In this document: positions 1 to 9,910 of the stretch, in pieces | Layout of the letters: every line of letters begins with the position of its first letter | How positions within the stretch are numbered: position 1 is the first letter of the stretch | NCBI GenBank assembly: GCA_019639135.1 | Contig: JAHBSL010000016.1 | Span: 55,088 to 119,087, forward strand | Direction: 5' to 3' | Length of the DNA: 64,000 nucleotides | DNA from: Acidobacteriota bacterium | GTDB lineage: Bacteria > Acidobacteriota > Blastocatellia > Pyrinomonadales > Pyrinomonadaceae | Translations under genes and position numbers: made by a program | Notes under the pieces: model-generated | What the model saw: only the letters and a program-made list of their open reading frames with translations | Told to the model about the DNA's origin: nothing | Databases searched by the model: none

Positions 1-220
1 CGATGCTTTTCGCATCGCCGACCATCACGTATTCGACCTGTCCCTTTCGGTTGATCAACACGCCGACCTGCCGGCCGGTCTCGTTCGATATCTCCGACAT
101 CTGGCGGGCAAGTTCATTTGAGATGATGGAATCCTGCGGAACCCGCCGCGACGCGAGCTTTTCGATCCGCTTTAGCTGATTGTGCTTAAGCCCCTTTACG
201 AAGCCGTGGACAGTACTGAT
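1..220 (-). CDS. hflX: GTPase HflX, N-terminal part (runs off the window)
   Basis: Only the first 73 or so codons are present; the gene continues beyond base 1. The reading holds VHGFVKGLKHNQLKRIEKL and then GVLINRKGQVEYVMVGD, which matches the N-terminal domain of HflX, a ribosome-associated GTPase that splits stalled ribosomes. The G domain lies outside the window. No ATG, GTG, TTG or CTG precedes the conserved start of the domain: an in-frame TAA lies 24 bases upstream of an ATC codon (218-220), and a GGAGG (228-232) is spaced 7 bases from that ATC. I therefore take ATC as the likely start, with a sequencing error as the alternative. The family call is firm; the start is not. Confidence 0.8.
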   Translation of the reverse strand, partial: MSTVHGFVKGLKHNQLKRIEKLASRRVPQDSIISNELARQMSEISNETGRQVGVLINRKGQVEYVMVGDAKSI

Positions 221-240
221 ATCGCTACCTCCAAAACGAT

Positions 241-249
241 ATTATAGCA
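241..249 (-). promoter_or_regulatory. Extended -10 promoter element for hflX
   Basis: On the minus strand this reads TGCTATAAT, a perfect TATAAT with the extended -10 TGn. It lies just upstream of the GGAGG and ATC of hflX, so the 5' leader would be only about 15 bases. No good -35 is visible, as is common for extended -10 promoters. Confidence 0.5.
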
Positions 250-344
250 GATTCGGCAATGGCCTCCCGGGCCTCCTGCGAGTGTTCGAAGCGGCATCCG
301 TTTGATTAGCGGTTTTCAATTCGCGATAATTTCCTTTTACACAA

Positions 345-1784
<1,440 letters not shown>

Positions 1785-1816
1785 CCTTGAGCGGCGACAA
1801 AACTATTACACCCTCA

Positions 1817-1852
1817 GAACGGCTCCGGGCTTACGCTTCGGGGCCGTTCTTG
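1817..1852 (+). terminator. Rho-independent terminator after malic enzyme
   Basis: GAACGGC (1817-1823) pairs with GCCGTTC (1843-1849), with a short inner CCG/CGG extension. A short T-containing tail follows. It separates the malic enzyme gene from the hemolysin III gene. Confidence 0.55.
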
Positions 1853-1902
1853 TGTATATTACTGGTGATCGCCCTGCCTTCGGTCATTTCACATTAAAGA
1901 TA

Positions 1903-2547
1903 ATGATACAGGCACGCCTGAAAGCTCTATCGGTCGAAGAGGTAGCAAATTCGCTGACCCACGGCTTTGGGCTGCTTCTCAGCATTGCTGGTTTCGTCTT
2001 TCTCCTTGCCCTGGCAGTAACCAAAGGCGACGGTTGGCACATTGCGAGTGCGGTCGTTTACGGCCTCTCGCTCGTCATCCTCTACGCCGCCTCGACGCTT
2101 TATCATTCGGCCACTGACGAGCACAAAAAATACCGCCTCCAGCTCATCGACCATTGCTGCATCTACCTGCTGATCGCCGGCAGCTATACGCCATTCCTTT
2201 TGCTCCTAATGCGGGATACGTTCGGGTTCGGGCTCCTCGCGTTCGTGTGGGCTTTCGCTCTCTTCGGCATCGCGATTAAAATTATCTTCCGCGGGCGATA
2301 CAATGCAGTCGGTGTTGTCTCTTACCTGGCTATGGGTTGGGTCGGTATCATTGCTATCCAACCGCTTTACGTGATGCTCGGCTGGGAACCGTTAGCCCTC
2401 GTTCTAGGCGGCGGCCTTAGCTACTCGCTTGGAGTCGTATTTTTCGGTTGGCACAGCCTCCGCCATCACCATGCGATCTGGCACGGTTTCGTCCTCGGCG
2501 GAAGCATCCTTCACTACCTCGCCATCGTGCTTTTCGTGGTTCGCTGA
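1903..2547 (+). CDS. Hemolysin III family (PAQR-like) membrane protein
   Basis: A 214-aa integral membrane protein with about seven hydrophobic segments. Family marks are NSLTHGFGLLLS near the start, the SxxxH motif in STLYHS, DHCCIYLLIAGSYTPF, and the C-terminal WHGFVLGGSILHYLAI. The conserved His and Asp residues form the metal site in this family (YqfA/YplQ/PAQR). A longer open frame reaches back into the malic enzyme gene, but homology starts at MIQARLKALSVEEVANSLTHG, so the ATG at 1903 is chosen. The cellular role of bacterial members is poorly defined; a function as a true hemolysin is not implied. Confidence 0.88.
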   Translation: MIQARLKALSVEEVANSLTHGFGLLLSIAGFVFLLALAVTKGDGWHIASAVVYGLSLVILYAASTLYHSATDEHKKYRLQLIDHCCIYLLIAGSYTPFLLLLMRDTFGFGLLAFVWAFALFGIAIKIIFRGRYNAVGVVSYLAMGWVGIIAIQPLYVMLGWEPLALVLGGGLSYSLGVVFFGWHSLRHHHAIWHGFVLGGSILHYLAIVLFVVR

Positions 2548-2691
2548 AACCCCTTCCGAGCTTTGGTATGGCTAGTATAGTGAGCCGTTAGAAAAATCGG
2601 AATTTTGTAAAGTTCTCAAGTTTCGGCTATTATTCCGTTACTCTTCAACAACTCGGACTTTGCGGCCCATTTCTTTTGGGCTTTCTGTTTC

Positions 2692-2731
2692 GGATCCTTA
2701 CCGGCATCTCACATATGTCGGTAAACGATCC
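2692..2731 (+). promoter_or_regulatory. Long hairpin in the leader of the CSLREA protein gene
   Basis: TTACCGGCAT (2698-2707) and ATGTCGGTAA (2715-2724) pair over 10 positions with one G-U around a 7-base loop. Flanking GGATC (2692-2696) and GATCC (2727-2731) extend the stem. It ends about 26 bases before the ATG. It could be an RNA leader element or a protein-binding dyad; no T-tract follows, so it is not a normal terminator. Confidence 0.4.
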
Positions 2732-2757
2732 TTGACCAACTAACTGGAGGACACAAA

Positions 2758-4260
2758 ATGAGATCAATCAAGACCGGTATATCCGCTTTTCTTCTGTTTA
2801 CTTTTTTGAGCGTTTCGGCCTTTGCAGCGACCTTTACGGTGACAAAGACCGCTGATACGAACGATGGCATCTGCGATGCCGACTGCTCGCTCCGCGAAGC
2901 GGTGGCGGCCGCGAATGCGGCAGGTTCGGACGACTCGATCGTATTTTCGAGCCTTTTTGACTCACCGCAGATCATTACACTTTCCGGTTCCGAGATCGTG
3001 ATCAACAATGCCGGTGCTCTTACGATCACAGGACCGGGGGCGAATCTACTTACGGTCAGCGGCAACAACACGAGCCGCATTTTTCAGAATACGGTCGGGG
3101 CAGTAACGTCAATGAGCGGTATGACCTTGACCGGAGGTAACGGTGTCAGCACGTTCAACAACAATAGCGGCGGTGCGATACAGAATTCCGGAAACATGAC
3201 CCTTACCGCGATGATAATCACCGGAAACACAACCTCCGGTTCGGCCGGCGGGATAAGAAACAGCAGTACCGGCAGCCAGCTCACGATCAACGGCTGCATT
3301 ATCTCGAACAACACCTCGACCGGGAGTTCGGCGGGCGGTGTCCAAAACTTCAGTACCAGCACTTTGATCGTGAATAATTCGACGTTTACCGGCAACTTAA
3401 GCGGCGGCGGTTCTGTCGGCGGCGGAGCAATGCAGGTTAATGGAACCGCAAGGATCACCAACTCGACATTCTCGGGAAATACGAGTAATACGACAGGCGG
3501 AGGCGGTGCTCTGAATGTTAACGGTGCTTCGATAGTTATCACGAACGTGACGATAAGCGGAAACTCTGCCCCAAACAACGGCGGCGGTATTCATCGCGGC
3601 TCTTCAAACGTCAATTTCTTCATTCGCAATTCGATCGTAGCCGGAAACAACGGTACCGCATCATCTCCCGATGTGACGAACACAGCGGGCGGCCTCCAGT
3701 CCGAAGGAAACAACATAATCGGGAACGTCGGCACCAGCACCGGCTGGGTGGCTTCGGATCTTCTGAACACAGCTCCGCTGCTTGGCCCGTTGGCCGATAA
3801 CGGCGGCTTCGGACAGACATTCCTTCCGCAGGCAGGATCGCCGGCCATCGACGCCGGACAGAACTGCGTCCGTGATCTTACCTGTTCCGCGAACAATCCG
3901 CCGGCAGCCGTTACCGAGGATCAGCGCGGAATCTCGCGTTTGACGAACGGAAATGTTGATATCGGAGCGGTCGAGGTAGCGGCCGCCGCTCCGGTCAGCG
4001 TTGGCGGACGAGTATTTTCGAGCGCGGGTGTTGCACTTCCGCTCGCACTTGTCTCGGTCACGGACGGCAACGAGACCCGGTACTTCATCACCAATAGTTT
4101 CGGGTATTACAGCTTTGAAGGATTGACGGCCGGAACCGAGTACACGGTCTCTGTCAGCAGCAAGGCCGCCTCGTACACACCGCAGGTCGTCACACCCGCG
4201 AACGACATATCTGATCTGGACTTTCTGCCGGCAATGATGCTGAAGGCAGACGAGAAATAA
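2758..4260 (+). CDS. Secreted CSLREA-domain beta-helix protein with C-terminal regulatory-like domain
   Basis: Begins with a signal peptide (about residues 1-23, ending SAFA). Next comes the CSLREA motif region (TADTNDGICDADCSLREAVAAAN), then repeated Asn/Gly/Ser-rich strands such as TGNTTSGSAGGIRNSS typical of a right-handed parallel beta-helix. A segment near residue 380 carries the common ending of these repeats (DQRGISRLTNGNVDIGAVE). The last 80 residues are a carboxypeptidase-regulatory-like beta-sandwich domain (VGGRVFSSAGVALPLALVSV, then NSFGYYSFEGLTAG), shared with three other proteins in this window. A GGAGG lies 8 bases before the ATG. Likely exported and surface-associated; the ligand is unknown. 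Confidence 0.85.
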   Translation: MRSIKTGISAFLLFTFLSVSAFAATFTVTKTADTNDGICDADCSLREAVAAANAAGSDDSIVFSSLFDSPQIITLSGSEIVINNAGALTITGPGANLLTVSGNNTSRIFQNTVGAVTSMSGMTLTGGNGVSTFNNNSGGAIQNSGNMTLTAMIITGNTTSGSAGGIRNSSTGSQLTINGCIISNNTSTGSSAGGVQNFSTSTLIVNNSTFTGNLSGGGSVGGGAMQVNGTARITNSTFSGNTSNTTGGGGALNVNGASIVITNVTISGNSAPNNGGGIHRGSSNVNFFIRNSIVAGNNGTASSPDVTNTAGGLQSEGNNIIGNVGTSTGWVASDLLNTAPLLGPLADNGGFGQTFLPQAGSPAIDAGQNCVRDLTCSANNPPAAVTEDQRGISRLTNGNVDIGAVEVAAAAPVSVGGRVFSSAGVALPLALVSVTDGNETRYFITNSFGYYSFEGLTAGTEYTVSVSSKAASYTPQVVTPANDISDLDFLPAMMLKADEK

Positions 4261-4283
4261 ATGGGCGGGCTCCCACCCGTTCT

Positions 4284-4964
4284 CTATTCGCAAAACTTAT
4301 ATCCCATCCCGTGAACGGTCTGTATATGGGCAGGCCGTTTCGGATTTTCCTCCAGCTTTTGCCGAAGCCAGGCAATGTGAACATCGACCGTCCGCGTCGA
4401 GGGCATCGCGTCGTAGCCCCAAACGTGGTCGAGCAGTTCGTCACGCGAGTGCACAACCCCGCGGTTCTCGACCAAAAATCGCAAGAGCTTGAATTCCATT
4501 GCCGAAAGCTCGACCGGTTCGCCGCTTCGCCGGACCTCGGCACGGGCGAGGTCGATGGTCACATTGCCAAACGCCGCCGCCCCGTTGATCGGGTCCTTTA
4601 CGTTACGCGACCGCCGCATCAATGCCTCGATCCGGGCAAGCAGTTCGGCGACCTCAAACGGCTTTGTCAGGTAATCGTCAGCCCCGAGTTTCAGCCCAAG
4701 AACCTTATCGATCGTCTCGCCCTTTGCCGTAAGCATCAGCACGGGCGTTTCGACCCCGCGGCGGCGAAGGTCACGGCAAACGTCATAGCCATTCTTTTTC
4801 GGGAGCATTATGTCGAGAATGATCAGGTCGAAGTTATCCGATGTAGCCGAGCGGAAACCGGCCTCGCCATCGGCCGCCGAAACGACCTCATAGCCTTCGG
4901 CCGTTAACCGGTCGGTCAAAGTAAGGATCAGCCCTTTTTCATCTTCGACGAGCAGGATCTTCAT
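4284..4964 (-). CDS. OmpR/PhoB-family response regulator
   Basis: A 226-aa two-domain regulator. The receiver domain (1-118) has the acidic pair E7/D8, phospho-acceptor D51 in LIILDIMLPK, T79 in MLTA and K101 in LTKPF. The winged-helix DNA-binding domain (about 128-226) carries LSAMEFKLLRFLVENRG and RTVDVHIAWLRQKLE and ends HGMGYKFCE. The start codon overlaps the stop of the upstream sensor kinase gene by 4 bases (ATGA), so the two are translationally coupled. Target genes are unknown; the neighbouring divergent secreted-protein gene at 7056 is one possibility but nothing shows it. Confidence 0.95.
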   Translation of the reverse strand: MKILLVEDEKGLILTLTDRLTAEGYEVVSAADGEAGFRSATSDNFDLIILDIMLPKKNGYDVCRDLRRRGVETPVLMLTAKGETIDKVLGLKLGADDYLTKPFEVAELLARIEALMRRSRNVKDPINGAAAFGNVTIDLARAEVRRSGEPVELSAMEFKLLRFLVENRGVVHSRDELLDHVWGYDAMPSTRTVDVHIAWLRQKLEENPKRPAHIQTVHGMGYKFCE

Positions 4965-6838
4965 TGCTTTCGGGCCGCGGCCGGGAGTGAAATAGTGAAC
5001 GTGCTGCCACTTCCGGGCTCGCTCTCGCTCTCGACCGAGCCGCCGTGTGCTGCCACGATCTCTCTTACGAGCGAAAGCCCGAGTCCGTTCCCGCTTATCT
5101 GTGAATCGACAACGCTGCGAGCCCGAAAGAAAGGCTCGAAGATCTTCTTGATATCCTTTTCCGCGATGCCGATGCCGTGGTCCTTTACCGAGATCGCAAC
5201 TCGCCCGTTTCCGTTCGCGGCAGTAACTACGAGATGCGGCGTGCCGGCCGAGTACTTTACCGCGTTGTTGATGAGATTTTGGATCGCGAGGCTCAAAGCG
5301 GCGCTATCCGCGTTGATCATCGGCAGGCCCGGTTCCACATCGACCGTGACCTCAGCCGACGAAGCATCGATGACACCACGGCATTCCTCGACCGCACTCC
5401 GAATGACCGCCCCTGCTTCCATTTCGGCAAAATTGTAGCGACGCTTGCCCGACCGGGCACCGGCGAACTCGAGTATCTGCTCTACCATTCCGGTCAACTT
5501 TCGACCCTCTCCCTTTATCAGCTCGCCGTAGCGGGTAACCTGGTCGTCGCTTCGGGCGACACCGTCGGCGAGGTTCTCGCCCGCGGAATAGATCACGGCA
5601 AGCGGAGTTCGGAACTCGTGCGAAACGCTCGAAACAAAATCGACCTGCTTCTGTGCAAAGGTCCGTGCCCGATTTGCCGAGATCGTAATGGCGAGAATGC
5701 TCCCGACAAGCAGCAAATAGATGCCGGCACCGATGGCCAGATTCTTTCGCTCCTCGCTGAGGATGTAGTCACCGATCGAGCCCGATGCGTGCGTGACCTT
5801 GAGCGTCCAGGGCTGCTCGTCGGCCGGCGTTGCTATCACCGCACTTCGCTGCCGCACGCCATCGGTGCTCCGCATCTCGAATGTGAAGGTGTTAGCTCGC
5901 CCGGGAGCGGGTGAGGGCGAGGTGGTCATCGTCGTGCTCTCGATCCGCTGATCGACGATCACGTTTGCCGGTGCCGCCGTCCGCCGCGGCAGATCGAGTT
6001 CGCGGTTAGCGAAAAAGATCATCGTGTTCGGCCGCAGGTCGTAGAGCCCCGCCGAACCGTCCGGCTCACCGCCACTATCTCCATAAACGGTCAAACCGCC
6101 TCTTCCCGCGACCGAAAGCCGATAATCACCGGACGGGAAATGTTTTGCCGCCAACTCTGGAATCATCCGTTCGGTGATCACTGAGCGATTCAGCCGAATG
6201 ACGATATGCCCTTCATTTTTCACCGTCTGCTCGGGAACCTCGATGGTTCTCCCGGTAACGGCAACCCGCGGCACGCGATCGACCACGATCCGCTGAAAAT
6301 GCCGCTCGCCCGAAACGACCGGCATCACCAATGCATCGAGGTCATCAAGAACCGGTACTGGCCGCGGGTCCGCTGACGAGATGCGGCTCTTTACCACGCC
6401 GAGCCCGGCATCGGCCTCAAACGGAACGAACCGGCCCTCCGAACGGTCATATCGCTGTGGGGCTTTATCGGCCGCCGGTGGAAGATAAACGATGTCGCTG
6501 ATCAACTCCGGATAGGCCGTTTTCTCTTTCCAAAAGTCATATCGCTCGTTGAGCTCGGCCAGATCGCCGCTCTTGAGAACTTCGGCATTAAACTGAAGGT
6601 TGAAATAGATCGACTGGATCTCGCGGTTGAAATCGTCGGCGAATGCCTTCGCATCCGCCGCAACCCGCCGCTGCATCCGCTCGCGTTCGGCCGCACTCGC
6701 CTCGCGCATCCAGCGATACTGCAGCCCGAAAAAGAGCGTCAGCACGGCGATGACCGCGGTTAGTATCAGATATGGCAGCCAGCTTCGTTTCATTTGCACC
6801 CAACGCGTGAAATGCCCACCTTCGCGTTTCGAGTTCAT
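4961..6838 (-). CDS. Membrane sensor histidine kinase, partner of the adjacent regulator
   Basis: A 625-aa protein with a hydrophobic segment at about 20-40, a long extracytoplasmic region to about 365, and a second membrane segment at about 367-386. No clear HAMP domain follows. The kinase core has the H box SHEFRTPL (H407), N box NLINNAVKYSAG, and G boxes KDHGIGIAEKDI and SGNGLGLSLV. It phosphorylates the co-transcribed OmpR-type regulator. The sensor part resembles no domain I can name. Start is either the first ATG (6838) or the Met 15 codons later (MKRSW); neither has a strong ribosome binding site. Confidence 0.92.
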   Translation of the reverse strand: MNSKREGGHFTRWVQMKRSWLPYLILTAVIAVLTLFFGLQYRWMREASAAERERMQRRVAADAKAFADDFNREIQSIYFNLQFNAEVLKSGDLAELNERYDFWKEKTAYPELISDIVYLPPAADKAPQRYDRSEGRFVPFEADAGLGVVKSRISSADPRPVPVLDDLDALVMPVVSGERHFQRIVVDRVPRVAVTGRTIEVPEQTVKNEGHIVIRLNRSVITERMIPELAAKHFPSGDYRLSVAGRGGLTVYGDSGGEPDGSAGLYDLRPNTMIFFANRELDLPRRTAAPANVIVDQRIESTTMTTSPSPAPGRANTFTFEMRSTDGVRQRSAVIATPADEQPWTLKVTHASGSIGDYILSEERKNLAIGAGIYLLLVGSILAITISANRARTFAQKQVDFVSSVSHEFRTPLAVIYSAGENLADGVARSDDQVTRYGELIKGEGRKLTGMVEQILEFAGARSGKRRYNFAEMEAGAVIRSAVEECRGVIDASSAEVTVDVEPGLPMINADSAALSLAIQNLINNAVKYSAGTPHLVVTAANGNGRVAISVKDHGIGIAEKDIKKIFEPFFRARSVVDSQISGNGLGLSLVREIVAAHGGSVESESEPGSGSTFTISLPAAARKQ

Positions 6839-7055
6839 TATGCAATTATGCGGCGAGGCCGGACAATACGTTTTCGGCAGATTTTACATCCTTTACAATT
6901 TCTTTGCGTCGTCTTAACCACTTCACGCTCGGCCAGTGGCAGAATCGCTTCTATCGTAGGCGTCGGCTGGCAATACTAGCTTGAGTCCTCCTGACCTGAT
7001 GCTTATAGGAAAGGCCGCCGCCTGCGTACAAGATCAAAATTATTTGGAGGCACGA

Positions 7056-8195
7056 ATGAAAAGATTCATAACAACCATCGCTTTCGCATCACTGTTCTTC
7101 ACCGGGCTCGGTGCGATAGTTGAAAAGGCCGGGGCGAGCTTTAAGTCGGACCAGAAGGCACTTGAGATCGTCGCAAAGGCGCGTCAGGCGATCGGCGGCG
7201 AGGCGGCCATCGCTCAGGTCCAGAGCATGGTCATCGTCGGCCGCTCAACACACACCATAAAGATCGGCGAGACGGAACGGACCGAGCAGGGCGAGACCGA
7301 GATCGCAATGCAATTTCCCGACAAGCTCCAAAAGAGCGTCAAGATCGGTGCCCCATCCACCGCAACAGGCGATGCCAATGTTGTGAAGGAGGAAAGCGTT
7401 GTCGTGATACGCAAGGGCGAAGGTGCCGAGTTTAAGGTCGATGGAGGCAACGGCGAATTCACGACCTCTGACGGCAAGAAGATCATCGTCCGCCGTGCCG
7501 AACCCGGAACGGGCGAGGTAACGGGGCCGGACGGCAAGACCTTTGTTTTCAAGAAAGGCGAGGAAGGCAATGCCGAATTCACCACCGAGGACGGCAAGAA
7601 GATCATTCTTCGCACGGCACCGGCCGGCGACTTCGAATGGAAGGCCCGTGAAGGCGCTGAGAATCATGTAATGCATCGTGCCGGCGGAGTTCGCCAGAAC
7701 GAACTTCTCCGCATCGGCCTGATGCTGCTCGTCAGTGCACCGCAGGGCATGGATGTTTCATACACCTTCGAGGGCGAAGGCAACGTTGACGGCACACAGG
7801 TCAACATCGTCGCTGCGTCGTTTGCCGGCTCGGTCTATCGCCTGCACATCGACAAATTCACGAATCTCCCGGTCGCGATCGGATACATCGGTGGACCGAT
7901 GCCGCACGTCGTCCGCTTCAATAAAGGCGAGGCTCCGGCAGAAGGTAAGGACGTTGTCGTCTTTACCCGAAAGATGGAAGGCGAAGCAGCGGGCGGCGAA
8001 ACGCTGGTCAAGCTCTCGGATTTCCGCTCGACCGGCGGCGTCCAGCTTCCCTATCGCTGGACAACGACCACCGGCGGACGCACGACCGAGGTCTTCGACG
8101 TCACTTCTTTTGAAGTAAACCCGGCCAACATCGCCGAGCGATTCAAGGACCAAAAAATGATCCTAAGAATGACAAAACCGGAAGGTAAGAACTAG
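7056..8195 (+). CDS. Exported protein with internal repeat, LolA/LppX-like style
   Basis: A 379-aa protein. GGAGG lies 6 bases before the ATG at 7056, which begins a signal peptide (MKRFITTIAFASLFFTGLGA); an in-frame upstream extension is ignored. After the signal the sequence KARQAIGGEAAIAQVQSMVI resembles the opening of acidobacterial outer-membrane lipoprotein-sorting-like proteins. Residues about 125-200 hold two or three copies of a 30-residue unit with GEFTTSDGKKII and AEFTTEDGKKII at their cores. The end (FEVNPANIAERF) is also typical of that protein style. Function is unknown; a periplasmic lipid- or lipoprotein-binding fold is a guess. Confidence 0.7.
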   Translation: MKRFITTIAFASLFFTGLGAIVEKAGASFKSDQKALEIVAKARQAIGGEAAIAQVQSMVIVGRSTHTIKIGETERTEQGETEIAMQFPDKLQKSVKIGAPSTATGDANVVKEESVVVIRKGEGAEFKVDGGNGEFTTSDGKKIIVRRAEPGTGEVTGPDGKTFVFKKGEEGNAEFTTEDGKKIILRTAPAGDFEWKAREGAENHVMHRAGGVRQNELLRIGLMLLVSAPQGMDVSYTFEGEGNVDGTQVNIVAASFAGSVYRLHIDKFTNLPVAIGYIGGPMPHVVRFNKGEAPAEGKDVVVFTRKMEGEAAGGETLVKLSDFRSTGGVQLPYRWTTTTGGRTTEVFDVTSFEVNPANIAERFKDQKMILRMTKPEGKN

Positions 8196-8216
8196 AACTC
8201 AGTTCAGAAACTCGAG

Positions 8217-8242
8217 GGCCGTGGGCAACCGCGGCCTTTTTT
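8217..8242. terminator. Terminator shared between convergent genes
   Basis: A perfect 8-bp stem (GGCCGTGG with CCGCGGCC, one G-U) around a GCAA loop, followed by six Ts on the plus strand. The T run touches the stop codon of the convergent flavoprotein gene, so the two transcription units meet here. Confidence 0.85.
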
Positions 8243-9282
8243 CATTCCGCGGCCGAATTGAACTTCTGAAGGGATGCCACTATCGCCGGTATAATCTTTC
8301 GCGGTGCTTCGATCGCGGCTTTAATGTGGCGTTTGTTGGTGAAATGCCCGGCGACGTAGATTCCCGGGACATTCGTTTCGTTGGTCTTCGGGTCATAGAC
8401 GGGAACATCGCCGTATTTTCCCGTTTCGGTCTCAACGCCAAGCGAACGGAGCATCGTCAGGTCAGCGTCCGACCCGATAAGCACGAACACTACGTCGTTT
8501 TCCAGCTCGACACGTTCGCCGGATTCGCTTTCGAGCACAACGACATCTTCGCGGATCTCAACGACCTTGCCGAGAAAAAAGAGCTTCAGGCAGTTCTCCT
8601 GCAACTCTTCCTCAAGCGGCTGCTTTACCCAATATTTTATGCAACCCTGTTTCGGGTCGGTGTTTTCCCAGTCTTCGCGAAAGATGGCGAGCGTCGTCTC
8701 GGCACCTTCCTGAGCAAGAAAAAGTGCCGCCTCGCCCGCCGAATTCCCTCCACCGACGACCAACGCTTTCTTCTTTACCCACGGATAGGTCTCACGAAAA
8801 TGACTGTGCACCTTCGGCAGGTCCTCGCCCGGCACGTTCAAACGACGCGGATGGTCCATCGCCCCAATTGCAAAAAGTACATTCCGAGCCGCGTACTCGC
8901 CCTTGTCAGTTACCACGAGAAAGTTCCCCTCCTTACGAAGGAGGGGTGCCGACGCTCCGTCGGCGGGGTGGTTCTCTTCGAATCGCACTTCGAGAACAGT
9001 CTCCTCCGACCGAACCTCCAGTTCATTATCCAAAACAAACCGCACGTAATACGAGAGCAGTTCTTCTCTCGTCGGCTTTTCCCTCGCCGGTTTCAGGTCG
9101 CCCTCGTTAAACTCAAGCTCGTTGACCGTCGAGAAGACCGTAAGCCCGACCGGGTAGTTGTAGATCGTATTCCCGATCAGGCCCTTTTCGATCACAACGT
9201 AATCGAGCCCGGCCTTCTTAGCCTCAAACGCCGCCGAGATCCCCGCCGGCCCCGAACCGATGATGATAAGGTCGTAAATCAT
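8242..9282 (-). CDS. YpdA-like FAD/NAD(P)-binding oxidoreductase with an inserted palindromic element
   Basis: A thioredoxin-reductase-like flavoprotein of about 346 aa. The FAD motif IIIGSGPAGISAAFEAKKAG is at the N-terminus and the NAD(P)H motif VVGGGNSAGEAALFLAQEG near residue 200; there is no CxxC redox pair, as in YpdA/bacillithiol disulfide reductase-type proteins. ATG 9282 is chosen over an upstream frame because MIYDLIIIGSGPAG is the normal beginning. Around residues 103-120 the segment NHPADGASAPLLRKEGNF is encoded by two adjacent perfect DNA hairpins (8926-8964) and looks like an in-frame insertion between two strands of the fold. The start overlaps the upstream zinc-ribbon gene by 4 bases. 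The true substrate is unknown. Confidence 0.85.
   Translation of the reverse strand: MIYDLIIIGSGPAGISAAFEAKKAGLDYVVIEKGLIGNTIYNYPVGLTVFSTVNELEFNEGDLKPAREKPTREELLSYYVRFVLDNELEVRSEETVLEVRFEENHPADGASAPLLRKEGNFLVVTDKGEYAARNVLFAIGAMDHPRRLNVPGEDLPKVHSHFRETYPWVKKKALVVGGGNSAGEAALFLAQEGAETTLAIFREDWENTDPKQGCIKYWVKQPLEEELQENCLKLFFLGKVVEIREDVVVLESESGERVELENDVVFVLIGSDADLTMLRSLGVETETGKYGDVPVYDPKTNETNVPGIYVAGHFTNKRHIKAAIEAPRKIIPAIVASLQKFNSAAE
8926..8964. repeat. Double-hairpin palindromic element inside the YpdA-like gene
   Basis: CCCCTCCTT (8926-8934) pairs perfectly with AAGGAGGGG (8938-8946) across a 3-base loop. GCCGACG (8948-8954) pairs perfectly with CGTCGGC (8958-8964) across another 3-base loop. 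The tandem hairpin layout is that of small dispersed palindromic repeats, here read in frame by the host gene. Confidence 0.7.
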
Positions 9283-9644
9283 TTTCGGCGTTTCGCCTTC
9301 CTCATACCGACGAGTCCGTAGATTACCTGCCCGATTCCTACCAATGTAATGATTGGCGACCAAATGAAGAAACCGCCACGACCCGAGTAAACGTTCACGA
9401 TGCTCACTCCGAGTAAGCCAGCTCCAACGAAGGTGATCGCAGTGCCGATCAACATGATATTCCTATGGAATTCTGAATCGATACGGCGATTCTCCTGTTC
9501 TTCTGCTTCGATCGCGGCCGTTTTTACATCATCCGATATAGGCGTCTCACAGTACTTGCACCGGCTTGCCTTCGAGGATATTGTCTTGCGACACGCGGGG
9601 CAAGGAAATACTTTAATTTCATCGTTCTGCTCCAGAATGCTCAC
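9279..9644 (-). CDS. Zinc-ribbon membrane protein
   Basis: A 121-aa protein. Residues 15-33 form a zinc ribbon (CPACRK ... CKYCETP, two CxxC pairs). After a charged helix come two hydrophobic segments (about 64-84 and 93-112) and a basic tail. The stop overlaps the start of the YpdA-like gene by 4 bases, so the two are probably co-translated. No specific family or function is recognised; similar small proteins are common membrane proteins of unknown role. Confidence 0.7.
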   Translation of the reverse strand: MSILEQNDEIKVFPCPACRKTISSKASRCKYCETPISDDVKTAAIEAEEQENRRIDSEFHRNIMLIGTAITFVGAGLLGVSIVNVYSGRGGFFIWSPIITLVGIGQVIYGLVGMRKAKRRK

Positions 9645-9696
9645 AGATCGCTTACCTCCAATAAAGTCTTAACAACTAACAAACCGAAGTCATGAT

Positions 9697-9879
9697 TCAA
9701 ACCAGCTTAGCCTTATTCGCCTCGGCTACATTCGCCCCGATCGAAGTCGCGCTCCTTAGAGCCTGTTTAGAAAGCACATACTCTTTATGCTCGGCGACCA
9801 ACATCCGATATAACCTGATCGACCTTCGAGCAAACGAGTACGTTTTCGTAGCTAATGGATTCTCCACGTCTTCCTTCAT
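9697..9879 (-). pseudogene. Truncated four-helix-bundle (S23/IVP-like) gene
   Basis: About 60 residues from MKEDVENPLATKTYSFA onward, with the conserved KQALRSATSIGANVAEA of the 23S-rRNA-intervening-sequence (four-helix bundle) family. Full members are about 115-120 aa and continue with helices 3 and 4; this reading stops soon after GANVAEA, so the C-terminal half is missing. No continuation is seen in another frame downstream. The upstream 7 codons are simply a reading of the heptad repeat at 9883-9910. Probably a decayed copy of an element seen intact at 53862 and 58801. Confidence 0.6.
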
Positions 9880-9882
9880 TTT

Positions 9883-9910
9883 CCACTGTCCACTATCCAT
9901 TTTCCATTTG
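9883..9910. repeat. Heptad repeat, four units
   Basis: Four consecutive 7-base units CCACTGT, CCACTAT, CCATTTT, CCATTTG. They lie at the 5' end of the truncated four-helix-bundle gene and overlap the 3' end of the neighbouring small gene. Confidence 0.7.

Noticed and set aside
8221..9321. Long open frame antisense to the YpdA-like gene (about 366 codons)
   Set aside because: The opposite strand encodes a clear flavoprotein with FAD and NAD(P) motifs; the antisense reading is Arg/His-rich and has no domain.
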